Below, piece after piece: positions 38,770 to 48,160 of a stretch of DNA of 64,000 nt. The DNA comes from Cupriavidus necator A5-1. Lineage in GTDB: Bacteria > Pseudomonadota > Gammaproteobacteria > Burkholderiales > Burkholderiaceae. Position numbers and translations under genes: made by a program. The stretch covers positions 3,534,001-3,598,000 of the forward strand of contig NZ_JQLI01000008.1 of the NCBI RefSeq assembly GCF_000744095.1. The letters are read 5' to 3'. How positions within the stretch are numbered: position 1 is the first letter of the stretch; every line of letters starts with the position of its first letter. Below the pieces are notes generated by a model. That model saw only the letters and a program-made list of their open reading frames with translations, was not told the origin of the DNA and ran no database searches.

Positions 38770-39273
38770 TTACGACAGGAGCGCACGCCACAGCACCAGC
38801 TTCTGCTCAAAATTGCGGGCCGCATGCGCCGGGCTCGACGAGGGCAGCACTACCGTCTCATAACCTGCAGCCGCGAACTGCGCAGCGAAACGCCCCGAAG
38901 TACCGCCGTTGAAACCGACACGGCGCAACTCAGGCGCGAGCGCATGCAGCCGCGCGAAATCATTAGCCTGCGGATAGCGGATATTGCTATCGAGACTGCC
39001 TTCACGCACGCAGGCACCAAGCACATCCCACACGCCGATGCGGTGGGACAGAAGCCGCACCAGCCGATCAGCGTAAGGCAAGTCAGCCAGCGGCTCGCCT
39101 GTCAGCGCGCCCAGCAGCGGCCAGAACTGGTTGCGGGGGTGAGCGTAGTACTGGCGCGCTGCCAGTGAGGCGGCGCCGGGGAAGCTGCCCAGCACCAGCA
39201 CGCGGGTGTGGGCGTCGATGACAGGCGGCAGGCCCTGGTGGAGGTCCGGCTGAGGGAGAATGGTGTCTGGCAT
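38770..39273 (-). CDS. DNA-deoxyinosine (hypoxanthine) glycosylase-type protein, uracil-DNA glycosylase superfamily
   Basis: A 167-residue UDG-superfamily protein. RVLVLGSFPGAASLAARQYY is motif 1 (LGSFPG in place of GQDPY or GINPG). ARQYYAHPRNQFWPLLGALT follows, then the family-specific IGVWDVLGACVREGSLDSNI and motif 2 region VLPSSSPAHAARNFEQKL. This matches the Mug/family 6 hypoxanthine-DNA glycosylase type; activity is inferred. It sits 55 bases downstream of htpG on the same strand. A truncated homologue lies at 34446-34786. Confidence 0.85.
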   Translation of the reverse strand: MPDTILPQPDLHQGLPPVIDAHTRVLVLGSFPGAASLAARQYYAHPRNQFWPLLGALTGEPLADLPYADRLVRLLSHRIGVWDVLGACVREGSLDSNIRYPQANDFARLHALAPELRRVGFNGGTSGRFAAQFAAAGYETVVLPSSSPAHAARNFEQKLVLWRALLS

Positions 39274-39328
39274 GGCAGAAACGGTGCGGCCCCGCCGCGG
39301 GGGCCGCACCGTCGGTCGCCTGGGGCCG

Positions 39329-41239
39329 TCAGGCCAGCAGCTTGTTGACGCGCTGCACGTAGGCGGCCGGGTCTTCCAGCATGCCGCCCTCGGCCAGCAG
39401 CGCCTGGTCGAACAGCACCTGCACGCGGTCGCTGAAGGCGTCGCCCGATTCCTCACCTTGCAGGTCGCGCAGCTTCTTCACCAGCGCGTGTTCCGGGTTC
39501 AGCTCCAGGATCGGCTGCGCGTCCGGCGCCTTCTGGCCGGCCTGCTTGAGCAGGCGCTGAAGGTAGCCGCTCATGTCGCCCTCGTCCGAGACCAGGCACG
39601 AAGCCGACGCGGTCAGGCGCAGCGTCACGCGCACGTCCTTGGCCTTGCCGTCCAGCACGCCCTTGGCGCGTTCGACCACGTCCTTCCAGTCGGCCTCGGC
39701 CTTTTCCTGCTCGGCCTTCTCGGCTTCATCGGCGAGCTTGCCCAGGTCCAGGTCGCCGCGCGCGACCGACACCAGTTCCTTGCCGTCGAACTCGCGCAGG
39801 AACGACAGCATCCATTCGTCGACGCGGTCGGTCAGCAGCAGCACTTCGATGCCCTTCTTGCGGAAGACTTCCAGGTGCGGGCTGTTCTTGGCAGCGGCCC
39901 AGGTATCGGCCGTGACGTAGTAGATCTTGTCCTGGCCTTCCTTCATGCGGCCGACATAGGCGGCCAGCGACACGTTCTGCTCGGCGGTGTCGTTGTGGGT
40001 CGAGGCAAAGCGCAGCAGCTTGGCGACGCGCTCCTGGTTGGCCTGGTCTTCGCCGGCGCCTTCCTTGAGCGCCTGGCCGAACTGCTCCCAGAAGGTCGAG
40101 TACTTGGTGCGTTCCGCTTCGTCCTCACTGTCCGCCAGCGATTCCAGCATCGACAGCACGCGCTTGGTGCAGCCCTCGCGGATCGCCTTGACGTCGCGGC
40201 TTTCCTGCAGCAGCTCGCGCGACACGTTCAGCGGCAGGTCGGCGGAATCGACCACGCCCTTGACCCAGCGCAGGTAGCCCGGCAGCAGTTGCTCGGCGTC
40301 GTCCATGATGAAGACGCGCTTCACATAGAGCTTCAGGCCCGCCTTGTGGTTGCGGTCCCACAGGTCGAACGGCGCGCGCGCCGGGATATACAGCAGCTGG
40401 GTGTATTCGCTGCGGCCTTCCACGCGGTTGTGGGTCCACGCCAGCGGCGTCTCGTTGTCATGCGCGATGTGCTGGTAGAACGCGGTGTACTGCTCGTCGG
40501 TGATATCCGACTTGGCGCGGGTCCACAGCGCGCTGGCCTGGTTGACGCTCTCCCATTCGTCGGTGCGCTTGTAGGTGCTGGACTCGGCGTCCCAGATCTC
40601 CTTGGGCATGCGGATCGGCAGCGGGATATGGTCCGAGTACTTATGGATGATGCTCTTCAGGCGCCAGGCCGACAGGAAGTCATCCTCGCCCTCGCGCAGG
40701 TGCAGCGTTATGGTGGTGCCGCGCTCGGCGCGCGCGATCGCATCGACGCTGAACTCGCCGTCGCCAGTGCTTTCCCAGCGCACCGCCTCTTCGGCGCCCA
40801 GGCCGGCGCGGCGGGTTTCCACGGTGACCTTGTCGGCGACGATAAAGGCCGAATAAAAGCCCACGCCGAACTGGCCGATCAGCGCGGCGTCCTTCTGCTG
40901 GTCGCCGGAGAGCTGCTGGAAGAATTCTTTCGTGCCCGAGCGGGCGATGGTGCCGAGGTTGCGGATCGCCTCGTCGCGGCTCATGCCGATGCCGTTGTCG
41001 GTGATCGTCAGCGTGCGCGCCTTGGCGTCGGCCTCGATGCGGATCGCCAGGTCGGCGTCGTTCTCCAGCAGGGACGGGTTCGCGATCGCCTCGAAGCGAA
41101 GCTTGTCAGTGGCGTCCGAAGCATTCGAGACCAGCTCGCGCAGGAAGATTTCCTTGTTGCTGTACAGCGAGTGGATCATCAGGTGCAGCAGTTGCTTCAC
41201 TTCCGCCTGGAAGCTCATCGTCTCGTGCGGTGCGGTCAT
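39329..41239 (-). CDS. htpG: molecular chaperone HtpG (Hsp90)
   Basis: Bacterial Hsp90, 636 residues. The N-terminal ATPase domain shows [40 protein letters not shown] and [20 protein letters not shown]. The middle domain shows [20 protein letters not shown] followed by [14 protein letters not shown] with the catalytic Arg. The C-terminal dimerisation domain ends in QRVNKLLA, with no eukaryotic MEEVD tail. The ATG at 41239 adds seven residues before [11 protein letters not shown]; the later ATG at 41218 is an alternative. Probably heat-regulated, but I did not identify a sigma32 promoter. Confidence 0.97.
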   Translation of the reverse strand: MTAPHETMSFQAEVKQLLHLMIHSLYSNKEIFLRELVSNASDATDKLRFEAIANPSLLENDADLAIRIEADAKARTLTITDNGIGMSRDEAIRNLGTIARSGTKEFFQQLSGDQQKDAALIGQFGVGFYSAFIVADKVTVETRRAGLGAEEAVRWESTGDGEFSVDAIARAERGTTITLHLREGEDDFLSAWRLKSIIHKYSDHIPLPIRMPKEIWDAESSTYKRTDEWESVNQASALWTRAKSDITDEQYTAFYQHIAHDNETPLAWTHNRVEGRSEYTQLLYIPARAPFDLWDRNHKAGLKLYVKRVFIMDDAEQLLPGYLRWVKGVVDSADLPLNVSRELLQESRDVKAIREGCTKRVLSMLESLADSEDEAERTKYSTFWEQFGQALKEGAGEDQANQERVAKLLRFASTHNDTAEQNVSLAAYVGRMKEGQDKIYYVTADTWAAAKNSPHLEVFRKKGIEVLLLTDRVDEWMLSFLREFDGKELVSVARGDLDLGKLADEAEKAEQEKAEADWKDVVERAKGVLDGKAKDVRVTLRLTASASCLVSDEGDMSGYLQRLLKQAGQKAPDAQPILELNPEHALVKKLRDLQGEESGDAFSDRVQVLFDQALLAEGGMLEDPAAYVQRVNKLLA

Positions 41240-41361
41240 GGTTCTCCTCTTGAAAACAGGCGAATCTGGAATATGGGTCTGGCCGGGTCATCGGCCGATG
41301 CTCCCAGAAATAGGGCCGCCCGGGCCATTTTTCAAGGCCCGGGGCGTGACGGCGGCATGGC

Positions 41362-42924
41362 TTACAGGCGTTCGAGCTGGCGCGCCAGGAAGTGCAACAT
41401 GTCCGGGTCGCCGCTGCTGGCGACGTTGAAGCGCATCCAGCCCGACGGCATCTGCGACGGCGAGAACAGGCTACCCGGGGCGAACAGGTAGCCCTCCTCA
41501 TGGCCGGCGGTGGCGATCGCGTTGGTGTCGCGGCCGGTATCGGCCCACAGGTACATGCCGGCGTGCTGGCCCGGGAACAAGCGCAGCCCGAGGCCCTCCA
41601 GCTTGCGCCGGGTGTCGTCGCGGGCGCGATCCAGGCGGGTGCGCACGCGCTCGACGTGCTTGCGGTAGTGCCCCTCGGTCAGCACCTTGTACAGCACGCG
41701 TTCGTTGATCTCGGGCGTCGCCAAGCCCGCCAGCAGCTTGCTGTCGGTCAGCGTCGAGGCCATTTCCAGGTGTGCGGCGATAAAGCCCACGCGCAGGTTG
41801 GCGGCCAGCGTCTTGGAAAAGCTGCCCAGGTAGATCACCCGGCGCAGCTGGTCCAGGCTCGCGAGCCGCGTGGCGGCGTGCCCGGGCGGGCACAGGTCGC
41901 AGTAGATGTCGTCCTCGACGATCAGGAAGTCGTACTGCTCGGCCATGCGTAGCAGCTGGAAGGCCTTGGCCGCCGACAGGGAGGTGCCGGTCGGGTTGTG
42001 CAGCACCGAGTTGATCACAAACAGCTTGGGACGGCGCGCCTGCACGATGCGTTCAAGCGCCTCCAGGTCCGGCCCCTCGGCGGTGTAGGGCACACCGATC
42101 ACCTGCGCGCCCTGCGCGGCAAAGCGGCCGAACATCACGAACCAGGCCGGGTCGCCCACCAGGACCGCGTCGCCGGGCTGCAGGTAGAGCCGCGCGATCA
42201 GGTCCAGCGCCTGGGTGATGCCCGAGGTCAGCACGATCTGCTCGGCGCTGGCGCGGATTTCCAGTTCTTCCAGCCGGGTGCGCAATTGCTGGCGCAGCGG
42301 CAGGAAGCCCTGCGGCGTGCCGCTGGCGAGGAAGTGGTTGCCCGGCTGGCGGCCGAGTCCGCGCAGCGCGCTGGCGATCAGCTCGCCGTCGAGCCAGTCG
42401 TTGGGCAGGAAGCCCAGCCCCGGCGCCTTGTGCGCCTCGGCGGTGTGGAACATGCTGCGCAGCAGCCAGGTCACGTCGATATTGCGCGCCACCGCCACGC
42501 CGGACGATACCGGCGCCGCGGGCGCTGCCAGCGCGCGCTCGCGCACGTAGAAACCCGAACCGCGGCGCGATTCCAGGTAGCCCAGCGCCACCAGCCGCTC
42601 ATAGGCTTCGACCACGGTAAAGCGCGAGATGCCCTTCTCCTGCGCCAGTTGCCGGATCGACGGCATGCGCATGCCGGCACGGAAGACGCGCTCGTCGATG
42701 CGCATGCGGGCCCATTCGGTGAGCTGCTCGACCAGCGTCATCTGGGCTGACGGGATCGGGTCGGGCAGGCGCTCGGTGGTCGGCACGACCAGGCGCAGCG
42801 AACGGCTGGAGGGTTGCCCCGCGGGCGACGAAGACGTGCTCTGGGCGTCGCCTCCGCCATCCTTCTTGCGGGTCGCGACGGCGCGATCCGTGCCGGTGTC
42901 GCCGTCCTTGGTGTGGGCATCCAT
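41362..42924 (-). CDS. MocR-type GntR regulator with aminotransferase-like domain
   Basis: A 520-residue PLP-dependent regulator. Residues 1-60 form a polar tail. The GntR winged helix spans about 62-130 (AQMTLVEQLTEWARMRIDER, then KGISRFTVVEAYERLVALGY), followed by a linker. A fold-type I aminotransferase domain runs from about 160 to the end, with the PLP lysine in YLGSFSKTLAANLRVGF and the Asp in FLIVEDDIYCDLCPP. MocR proteins sense PLP or amino-acid adducts. It is divergent from the VOC-AlaX operon with repeated CTGTAC elements between, so that operon is its probable target. The long open frame upstream of 42924 is not part of the gene. Confidence 0.9.
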   Translation of the reverse strand: MDAHTKDGDTGTDRAVATRKKDGGGDAQSTSSSPAGQPSSRSLRLVVPTTERLPDPIPSAQMTLVEQLTEWARMRIDERVFRAGMRMPSIRQLAQEKGISRFTVVEAYERLVALGYLESRRGSGFYVRERALAAPAAPVSSGVAVARNIDVTWLLRSMFHTAEAHKAPGLGFLPNDWLDGELIASALRGLGRQPGNHFLASGTPQGFLPLRQQLRTRLEELEIRASAEQIVLTSGITQALDLIARLYLQPGDAVLVGDPAWFVMFGRFAAQGAQVIGVPYTAEGPDLEALERIVQARRPKLFVINSVLHNPTGTSLSAAKAFQLLRMAEQYDFLIVEDDIYCDLCPPGHAATRLASLDQLRRVIYLGSFSKTLAANLRVGFIAAHLEMASTLTDSKLLAGLATPEINERVLYKVLTEGHYRKHVERVRTRLDRARDDTRRKLEGLGLRLFPGQHAGMYLWADTGRDTNAIATAGHEEGYLFAPGSLFSPSQMPSGWMRFNVASSGDPDMLHFLARQLERL

Positions 42925-42937
42925 GTGCTGCTCCTGC

Positions 42938-42982
42938 AACTGTACTGAATACGATCCGCTGAACTGTACCGGTACTGTACCG
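42938..42982. promoter_or_regulatory. repeated CTGTAC elements, likely MocR operator
   Basis: ACTGTAC occurs at 42939-42945 and again at 42963-42969, and CTGTAC recurs at 42974-42979. GTACCGGTAC (42966-42975) is a perfect palindrome. The group lies between the divergent regulator and VOC genes. Confidence 0.6.
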
Positions 42983-43008
42983 ACTACCTTGTCTACCATC
43001 AAGCCAAC

Positions 43009-43686
43009 ATGAAGCTCGTCCTCGATCACCTCGTCGTCGCCGCGCCCGACCTGGACGCCGGCACCGGCCATGTCGCCGAACTGCTGGGCATTGCGCCGCA
43101 GGGCGGCGGTGCGCATGCCGCCATGGGCACGCATAACCGCGTGCTGGGCATGTTCGGCGGTGTCTACCTGGAAGTGATCGCGGTTGATCCGGCCGCGCCG
43201 GCGCCGGAACGGCCCCGCTGGTTCGGCCTGGACACGGAAACCGTGCAGCAGCGCCTGCGCGACGGCCCCTTCCTGCTGCACTGGGCCGCGCGCGTGGAGC
43301 GCCCGGCCGACCTGACGGTGTGTTCGATGCAGTATCCCGAGCGGATCGCCCCCGTCATCCCGATGGCCCGCGGCGACCTGCGCTGGCGCATCACCGTGCC
43401 GGAAGACGGCAGCCTGCCCGCCTGGCAGGGTGAGGCCGACCGCGCCGGCGACGGCCTGCTGCCCAGCCTGATCCAGTGGGACGTGGCCAGCTACCCGGGC
43501 GTGAGCCTGCTGCGGCAGGACCTGGCGCTGCGCAAGCTGTCCGGGCGCCATCCGCGCGCCGAGCTGCTGCGCCAGGGGCTGGCGTGGCTGGGCGCAGACC
43601 ATCTGATCACGCTGGAGCAGTCCGACGGCCCGCCGGAGTTGTTCGCTGAAATCGAGACCCCGCAGGGCGTCCGCTCCCTGCGCTAG
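43009..43686 (+). CDS. VOC family / glyoxalase-like domain protein
   Basis: A 225-residue protein of the glyoxalase_3-like type. MKLVLDHLVVAAPDLDAGTG opens the VOC fold with the metal-ligand type His. AAMGTHNRVLGMFGGVYLEV supplies the second ligand pattern (GTHN..L and YLEV), and QWDVASYPGVSLL belongs to the second half. The substrate is unknown. First gene of a tightly spaced eight-gene plus-strand run and divergent from the MocR gene. Confidence 0.82.
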   Translation: MKLVLDHLVVAAPDLDAGTGHVAELLGIAPQGGGAHAAMGTHNRVLGMFGGVYLEVIAVDPAAPAPERPRWFGLDTETVQQRLRDGPFLLHWAARVERPADLTVCSMQYPERIAPVIPMARGDLRWRITVPEDGSLPAWQGEADRAGDGLLPSLIQWDVASYPGVSLLRQDLALRKLSGRHPRAELLRQGLAWLGADHLITLEQSDGPPELFAEIETPQGVRSLR

Positions 43687-43722
43687 CCATTTCCTATAAA
43701 GATCCCCCGAAGGAGACCCCCG

Positions 43723-44436
43723 ATGTCCGCCACCCGCAAACGCTTCGACGACGACCCCTACCTCGACCACTGCACTGCCACCGTGGTGGCCGCCAGCGCC
43801 GAAGGGATCGAACTCGACGAAACCGTTTGCTACGCGCGCAGCGGCGGGCAGGCCGGCGACACCGCCACGCTGGCGCTGCCGGACGGGCGCACCATGGCCA
43901 TCGTCGACACGGTCTACGCGGACGATCGCAGCCGCATCCTGCACGTGCCGGCACCGGACGCAGCGCTGCCGCGCGTGGGCGAGCGCGTCACCGTCACCAT
44001 CGACTGGGCACGCCGCCACAAGCTGATGCGCCTGCATACCTGCCTGCACCTGTTGGGCTCGCTGATCCCGGTGCCGGTGACCGGCTGCGGCATTTCGCCG
44101 GAATCGGCGCGGATCGACTTCGACCTGCCGGAATCGACGCTGGACAAGGCCGACCTGACCGAGCGCCTGAACGCGCTGATCCGTGCCAACACCACGGTGC
44201 GCACCACGCTGATCACGCCGCAGGAACTGGCCGCCGAGCCCGCGCTGGTGCGCACCATCGGCGCGGCGCCGCCGGCCGGTACAGCCAGCATCCGCATCAT
44301 CGAGATCCCCGGCGTGGACCGCCAGCCCTGCGGCGGCACGCATGTCGCCAACACCAGCGAGATCGGCACGGTGGTGGTGACGAAGATCGAGAAGAAGAGC
44401 CGCACCAACCGGCGCGTGGTCGTCGCTTTCGCTTGA
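43723..44436 (+). CDS. alaX: alanyl-tRNA editing protein AlaX
   Basis: Free-standing editing domain (237 residues) homologous to the AlaRS editing domain; such proteins hydrolyse Ser- or Gly-mischarged tRNA-Ala. The zinc site is complete: HTCLH (RLHTCLHLLG near 106) and C...H in RQPCGGTHVANTSEIG near 205. ETVCYARSGGQAGDTATL is the glycine-rich editing loop. The GGQ-like SGGQAGD and length suggest an AlaX-M type. It lies 36 bases after the VOC gene and 5 bases before the LysE exporter. Confidence 0.92.
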   Translation: MSATRKRFDDDPYLDHCTATVVAASAEGIELDETVCYARSGGQAGDTATLALPDGRTMAIVDTVYADDRSRILHVPAPDAALPRVGERVTVTIDWARRHKLMRLHTCLHLLGSLIPVPVTGCGISPESARIDFDLPESTLDKADLTERLNALIRANTTVRTTLITPQELAAEPALVRTIGAAPPAGTASIRIIEIPGVDRQPCGGTHVANTSEIGTVVVTKIEKKSRTNRRVVVAFA

Positions 44437-44441
44437 GCGCC

Positions 44442-45080
44442 ATGACATCCGGCTTGCTCACCGGCCTGACCGCCGCGCAGTTTCTCGCCCTGCTGACCCT
44501 GCTCACGGTCGGCCTGTTCACGCCCGGCCCCAACACCACCATCGCCGCGGTCACCGGCGCCAACTTCGGGCTGCGCGCGACGCTGCCGCACTGCATCGGC
44601 GTCGCGTTCGGCTTTGCCAGCATCCTGGCGCTGTGCGCGGTGGGCGTGGGTGCGCTGATCCTGGGCGAGCCGGCGCTGGCGGCCGTGGTGCACCTGGCCG
44701 GCGTGGCCTACCTGCTGTGGCTGGCGTGGAAGGTCGCGCGCAGCACGGCGCTGGCCGAGAAGCAGGTGCTGCGCCCGCTGAACGTGTGGCAGTCGGCCAT
44801 GCTGCAGTACGCCAACATCAAGGCGTGGATGCTGGCGCTGGCGGTCGCCGCCTCGTACATGGCTGGCGCGCCCTCGCCCGCGCAGCGCATGCTGCTGGTC
44901 TGCGGCGTGTTTGCGGTGCTGGGCTTTGTCAGCAACGGCGTGTACGGCGTGCTGGGCGCGTCGCTGCGCCAGTGGCTGAAACATGGCCAGCGCGTGCGCT
45001 GGTTCAACCGCGCCATGGGCGCGGCGCTGGCGCTGGCCGCGCTGTGGATTGCCGTCGGTGCCCGGCCGGGCGTGCAGTGA
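44442..45080 (+). CDS. LysE/RhtB-family amino-acid exporter
   Basis: A 212-residue inner-membrane exporter with about six transmembrane segments. The N-terminal TVGLFTPGPNTTIAAVTGAN is the LysE/RhtB signature (TPGPN), and WLAWKVARS and MLQYANIKAWMLALAVAASY follow. The family exports Lys, Thr, homoserine, Leu or other amino acids; the substrate is not evident. The ATG at 44442 lies 5 bases after alaX, implying co-transcription. Confidence 0.9.
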   Translation: MTSGLLTGLTAAQFLALLTLLTVGLFTPGPNTTIAAVTGANFGLRATLPHCIGVAFGFASILALCAVGVGALILGEPALAAVVHLAGVAYLLWLAWKVARSTALAEKQVLRPLNVWQSAMLQYANIKAWMLALAVAASYMAGAPSPAQRMLLVCGVFAVLGFVSNGVYGVLGASLRQWLKHGQRVRWFNRAMGAALALAALWIAVGARPGVQ

Positions 45081-45099
45081 ACGCCTCCGAATTCCACCG

Positions 45100-46077
45100 A
45101 TGACAATCATGCCCGCTTCATCGCCCTCCTCCCACCACCCCGCCTCCGGCGGCATGCTGCTTGGCCTTATCGGCGTGGCGATCTTTAGCCAGACGCTGCC
45201 GTTCACGCGCATGGCGGTGGCGGAGCTGGACCCGATCTTTGTCGCGCTGGCCCGCGCCATCCTCGCCGCGCTGCTGGCGCTGGCACTTCTCGCCCTGCGC
45301 GGTGCGCTGTCGGCCGCACGCCGTCCGCGCGGTGGCCAGTGGCCGCGGCTGGGCGTGACCGCGCTGGGCGTGGTGGTGGGCTTCCCGCTGTTTTCCTCGC
45401 TGGCGATGCGCGAGGTGCCGGCCAGCCACGGCGCCATCGTGATCGGCCTGCTGCCGCTGGCGACCGCGGTGTTCGCCGCCTGGTTCGGGCGCGAGCGACC
45501 GTCAGCCGGGTTCTGGCTGTCGGCCGTCGCCGGCAGCGCGCTGGTGGCCGGCTTTGCCGTCTGGCAAGGCGCCGGCGGCCTGCAGCATGCCGACTGGTAC
45601 CTGTTTGCCGCGGTGGTGCTGGGCGCGCTGGGCTATGCCGAGGGCGGCAAGCTGTCGCGCGAGCTGGGCGGGCTGGAAACCATCAGCTGGGCGCTGGTGA
45701 TATCGCTGCCGGTGCTGGTGCCGGTGGTGGCCTGGCTGATGCTGCGCGACCTGCCGCAGATCACCGCCGCGTCGCCGCGCGCCTGGGGCGGCATGGCCTA
45801 TGTTTCGGTGTTCTCGATGTTCGTCGGCTTCCTTTTCTGGTACGCCGGCCTAGCAAAAGGCGGCGTGGCCCGCGTCGGGCAGATACAATTGCTGCAGCCG
45901 TTCCTGACGCTGGCGGGTGGCGCGCTGATGCTGGCCGAGCCGCTGGACGCCCCTACCATCGCCTTCGCGGTGGCGGTGATCGCCGTGGTGGCGCTTGGCC
46001 GCCGCGCTGCCGTGCGGCAAACCGCACCCGCCCCCGCCCCAGAAACGCCCCGTATCCTTCCAGAACGCATTCACTGA
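45100..46077 (+). CDS. EamA/DMT-superfamily transporter
   Basis: A 325-residue membrane protein with ten hydrophobic segments arranged as two EamA repeats (GGMLLGLIGVAIFSQTLPFT and, in the second half, WYLFAAVVLGALGYAEGGKL). FVALARAILAALLALALLAL and QLLQPFLTLAGGALMLAEPL are typical DMT stretches. Such proteins export metabolites including amino acids. Start at 45100 (MTIMPASSP) or at the second ATG 45109. It lies 19 bases after the LysE gene. Confidence 0.9.
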   Translation: MTIMPASSPSSHHPASGGMLLGLIGVAIFSQTLPFTRMAVAELDPIFVALARAILAALLALALLALRGALSAARRPRGGQWPRLGVTALGVVVGFPLFSSLAMREVPASHGAIVIGLLPLATAVFAAWFGRERPSAGFWLSAVAGSALVAGFAVWQGAGGLQHADWYLFAAVVLGALGYAEGGKLSRELGGLETISWALVISLPVLVPVVAWLMLRDLPQITAASPRAWGGMAYVSVFSMFVGFLFWYAGLAKGGVARVGQIQLLQPFLTLAGGALMLAEPLDAPTIAFAVAVIAVVALGRRAAVRQTAPAPAPETPRILPERIH

Positions 46078-46091
46078 CAGGAGTCCCACGC

Positions 46092-46550
46092 ATGTCCGTC
46101 TACGATACCCTTGCCCGCCTCGGCGTCGAACTGCCCGCCGCCAACGCCCCCGCCGCCGCCTATGTAATGGCCGCGCAAACCGGCAATACCGTGTTCCTGT
46201 CGGGCCATATCGCCCGCAAGGACGGCAAGGTCTGGGCCGGCAAGCTGGGCAAGGACATCGACACCGAAACCGGCAAGGCCGCCGCGCGCGCCATCGCCGT
46301 CGACCTGCTGGCCACCCTGCACGCGCACGTGGGCGACCTGAACCGCGTCACCCGCATCGTCAAGGTGATGAGCCTGGTCAACTCGACCCCCGAGTTCACC
46401 GAGCAGCACCTGGTCACCAACGGTGCCTCCGAGTTCCTGGCCGAAGTGTTCGGCGACAAGGGCAAGCACGCGCGCAGCGCCTTTGGCGTGGCGCAGATCC
46501 CGCTGGGCGCCTGCGTCGAGATCGAGATGATCGTCGAAGTGCAGGGCTGA
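46092..46550 (+). CDS. RidA family protein
   Basis: A 152-residue member of the YjgF/YER057c/UK114 family, which hydrolyses reactive enamine/imine intermediates released by PLP enzymes. NTVFLSGHIARKDGKVWAGK, then ATLHAHVGDLNRVTRIVKVM, HARSAFGVAQIPLGACVEIE carries the conserved Arg. It is the longer RidA subgroup, starting with LGVELPAANAPAAAYVMAAQ. Placed just upstream of an aminotransferase gene, consistent with damage control for that enzyme. Confidence 0.92.
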   Translation: MSVYDTLARLGVELPAANAPAAAYVMAAQTGNTVFLSGHIARKDGKVWAGKLGKDIDTETGKAAARAIAVDLLATLHAHVGDLNRVTRIVKVMSLVNSTPEFTEQHLVTNGASEFLAEVFGDKGKHARSAFGVAQIPLGACVEIEMIVEVQG

Positions 46551-46560
46551 GCCTCGCAAC

Positions 46561-46890
46561 ATGCGCATCGACAACCTGCCCTTCGGCACAACCGACTGGT
46601 CGGCCATCGCGCCGACCCGCCATCCCGGCGAACAGGGCGAGGCCACTTGGCGCACGCGCCAGTTCGGCGATATCCGCGTGCGCATGGTCGAATACTCGCC
46701 CAGCTACCTCGCCGACCACTGGTGCAGCAAGGGCCATATCCTGTTCGTGCTGGAAGGCGAACTCCATACCGAACTGGAAGACGGCCGGCAGTTCGTGCTC
46801 ACCGCGGGCACCAGCTACCAGGTAGCCGACCAGGCGGAAGCGCACCGTTCGTCCTCGCCGACGGGCGCACGACTTTTTATCGTTGACTGA
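46561..46890 (+). CDS. DHCW-type cupin protein
   Basis: A 109-residue single cupin barrel. MVEYSPSYLADHWCSKGHIL contains the DHWC..GH metal-site variant; ILFVLEGELHTELEDGRQFV and LTAGTSYQVADQAEAHRSSS complete the barrel with the last His. RefSeq-type naming for this group is DHCW motif cupin. Function unknown. It lies 10 bases after the RidA gene. Confidence 0.85.
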   Translation: MRIDNLPFGTTDWSAIAPTRHPGEQGEATWRTRQFGDIRVRMVEYSPSYLADHWCSKGHILFVLEGELHTELEDGRQFVLTAGTSYQVADQAEAHRSSSPTGARLFIVD

Positions 46891-46944
46891 GCGGCAGGGT
46901 TAGCCGCTCTCTCCAGATTTCCCCCAGACCAAAAGAGACACATC

Positions 46945-48126
46945 ATGAAATGGGCCATCTCCCGCCGGGCGCAGCAACTGACCAGCTCGGCCATCCGCGA
47001 AATCCTCAAGGTCACCGAGCGCCCGGAAGTCATTTCCTTCGCCGGCGGCCTGCCGTCGCCGGCGTCGTTCCCGGTAGCGGCCATGGAGGCAGCGACGGCC
47101 CGCGTATTCGCCGACAACCCGCAGGCGGCGCTGCAATACGCCGCGACCGAAGGCTACCTGCCGCTGCGCGAGTTCATCGCAAAGCGCCATGACGTGGCCG
47201 TCGAACGCGTGCTGATCGTTACCGGCTCGCAGCAGGCGCTGGACCTGATCGCCAAGGTGATGATCGACCCGGGCAGCAAGGTGATGGTGGAAACCCCCAG
47301 CTACCTCGGCGCGCTGCAGGCCTTCTCGCTGTTCGAGCCGGAGTTCGTCTCGATCCCCACCGACGACAAGGGCCTGCTGCCCGAGGCGCTGACGCCCGAA
47401 CTGACCGCCGGCGCGCGCTTCCTGTACGCGCTGCCCAACTTCCAGAACCCGACCGGCCGCCGCCTGCCGCTGGAGCGCCGCAAGGCGCTGGTGGCGCGTG
47501 CGCAGGAGCTGGGCGTGCTGCTGGTCGAGGACGATCCCTACGGCGCACTGAGCTATACCGGCGACCAGCTGCCGACGCTGCTGTCGATGAATCCGGACGG
47601 CGTGATCTACATGGGCTCGTTCTCGAAGATCCTGGCGCCTGGCCTGCGCTTGGGCTACGTGATCGCCCCGCCCGAGCTGCACTTCAAGCTGTGCCAGGCC
47701 AAGCAGGCCTCGGACCTGCACACGCCCACCTTCACCCAGCGCGTGGCCTACGAGACCGTGCGCGACGGCCTGCTGGACACGCACATCCCGACCATCCGCG
47801 AGCTCTACAGCAAGCAGTGCAGCTTCATGCTGGACGCCCTCAAGCGCCACATGCCCGAGGGCGTGACCTGGAACGCGCCCGAAGGCGGCATGTTCATCTG
47901 GATGGAACTGCCCGAGGGCCTGGACAGCATGGTGATCCTGGAAGAGGCGGTGAAGCGCAACGTCGCCTACGTGCCGGGCGCGCCGTTCTACGCCAGCAAC
48001 CCGAAGCGCAACGCACTGCGCCTGGCCTTCGTCACGGTGCCGGCCGAGCGCATCGAGCAGGGGGTGAAGACCCTGGGCGAACTGTTCCGCGAAGCCATCG
48101 CCGCCAGGCAACCGCGCGCGGCCTGA
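46945..48126 (+). CDS. PLP-dependent aminotransferase (2-aminoadipate/valine-type, fold type I)
   Basis: A 393-residue aminotransferase without a GntR domain. VISFAGGLPSPASFPVAAME opens the family signature, with YAATEGYLPLREFIAKRHDV, PNFQNPTGRRLPLERRKALV, LLVEDDPYGALSYTGDQLPT, and the PLP lysine in YMGSFSKILAPGLRLGYVIA near residue 232. LysN-like enzymes of this group transaminate a wide range of amino acids. Position after the RidA and cupin genes supports amino-acid metabolism; the substrate is not determined. Confidence 0.9.
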   Translation: MKWAISRRAQQLTSSAIREILKVTERPEVISFAGGLPSPASFPVAAMEAATARVFADNPQAALQYAATEGYLPLREFIAKRHDVAVERVLIVTGSQQALDLIAKVMIDPGSKVMVETPSYLGALQAFSLFEPEFVSIPTDDKGLLPEALTPELTAGARFLYALPNFQNPTGRRLPLERRKALVARAQELGVLLVEDDPYGALSYTGDQLPTLLSMNPDGVIYMGSFSKILAPGLRLGYVIAPPELHFKLCQAKQASDLHTPTFTQRVAYETVRDGLLDTHIPTIRELYSKQCSFMLDALKRHMPEGVTWNAPEGGMFIWMELPEGLDSMVILEEAVKRNVAYVPGAPFYASNPKRNALRLAFVTVPAERIEQGVKTLGELFREAIAARQPRAA

Positions 48127-48160
48127 GGCCACACGGGCGCGCACCACCACAGGAGCCGAC

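Noticed and set aside
42960-42985. sigma70 promoter made of the CTGTAC repeats
   Set aside because: No convincing -10/-35 pair; the repeats fit an operator better.
41362-44448. Apparent 1028-residue protein extending the MocR regulator upstream
   Set aside because: The upstream 500 residues are antisense to the VOC and alaX genes and lack domain features; MocR begins naturally at 42924.
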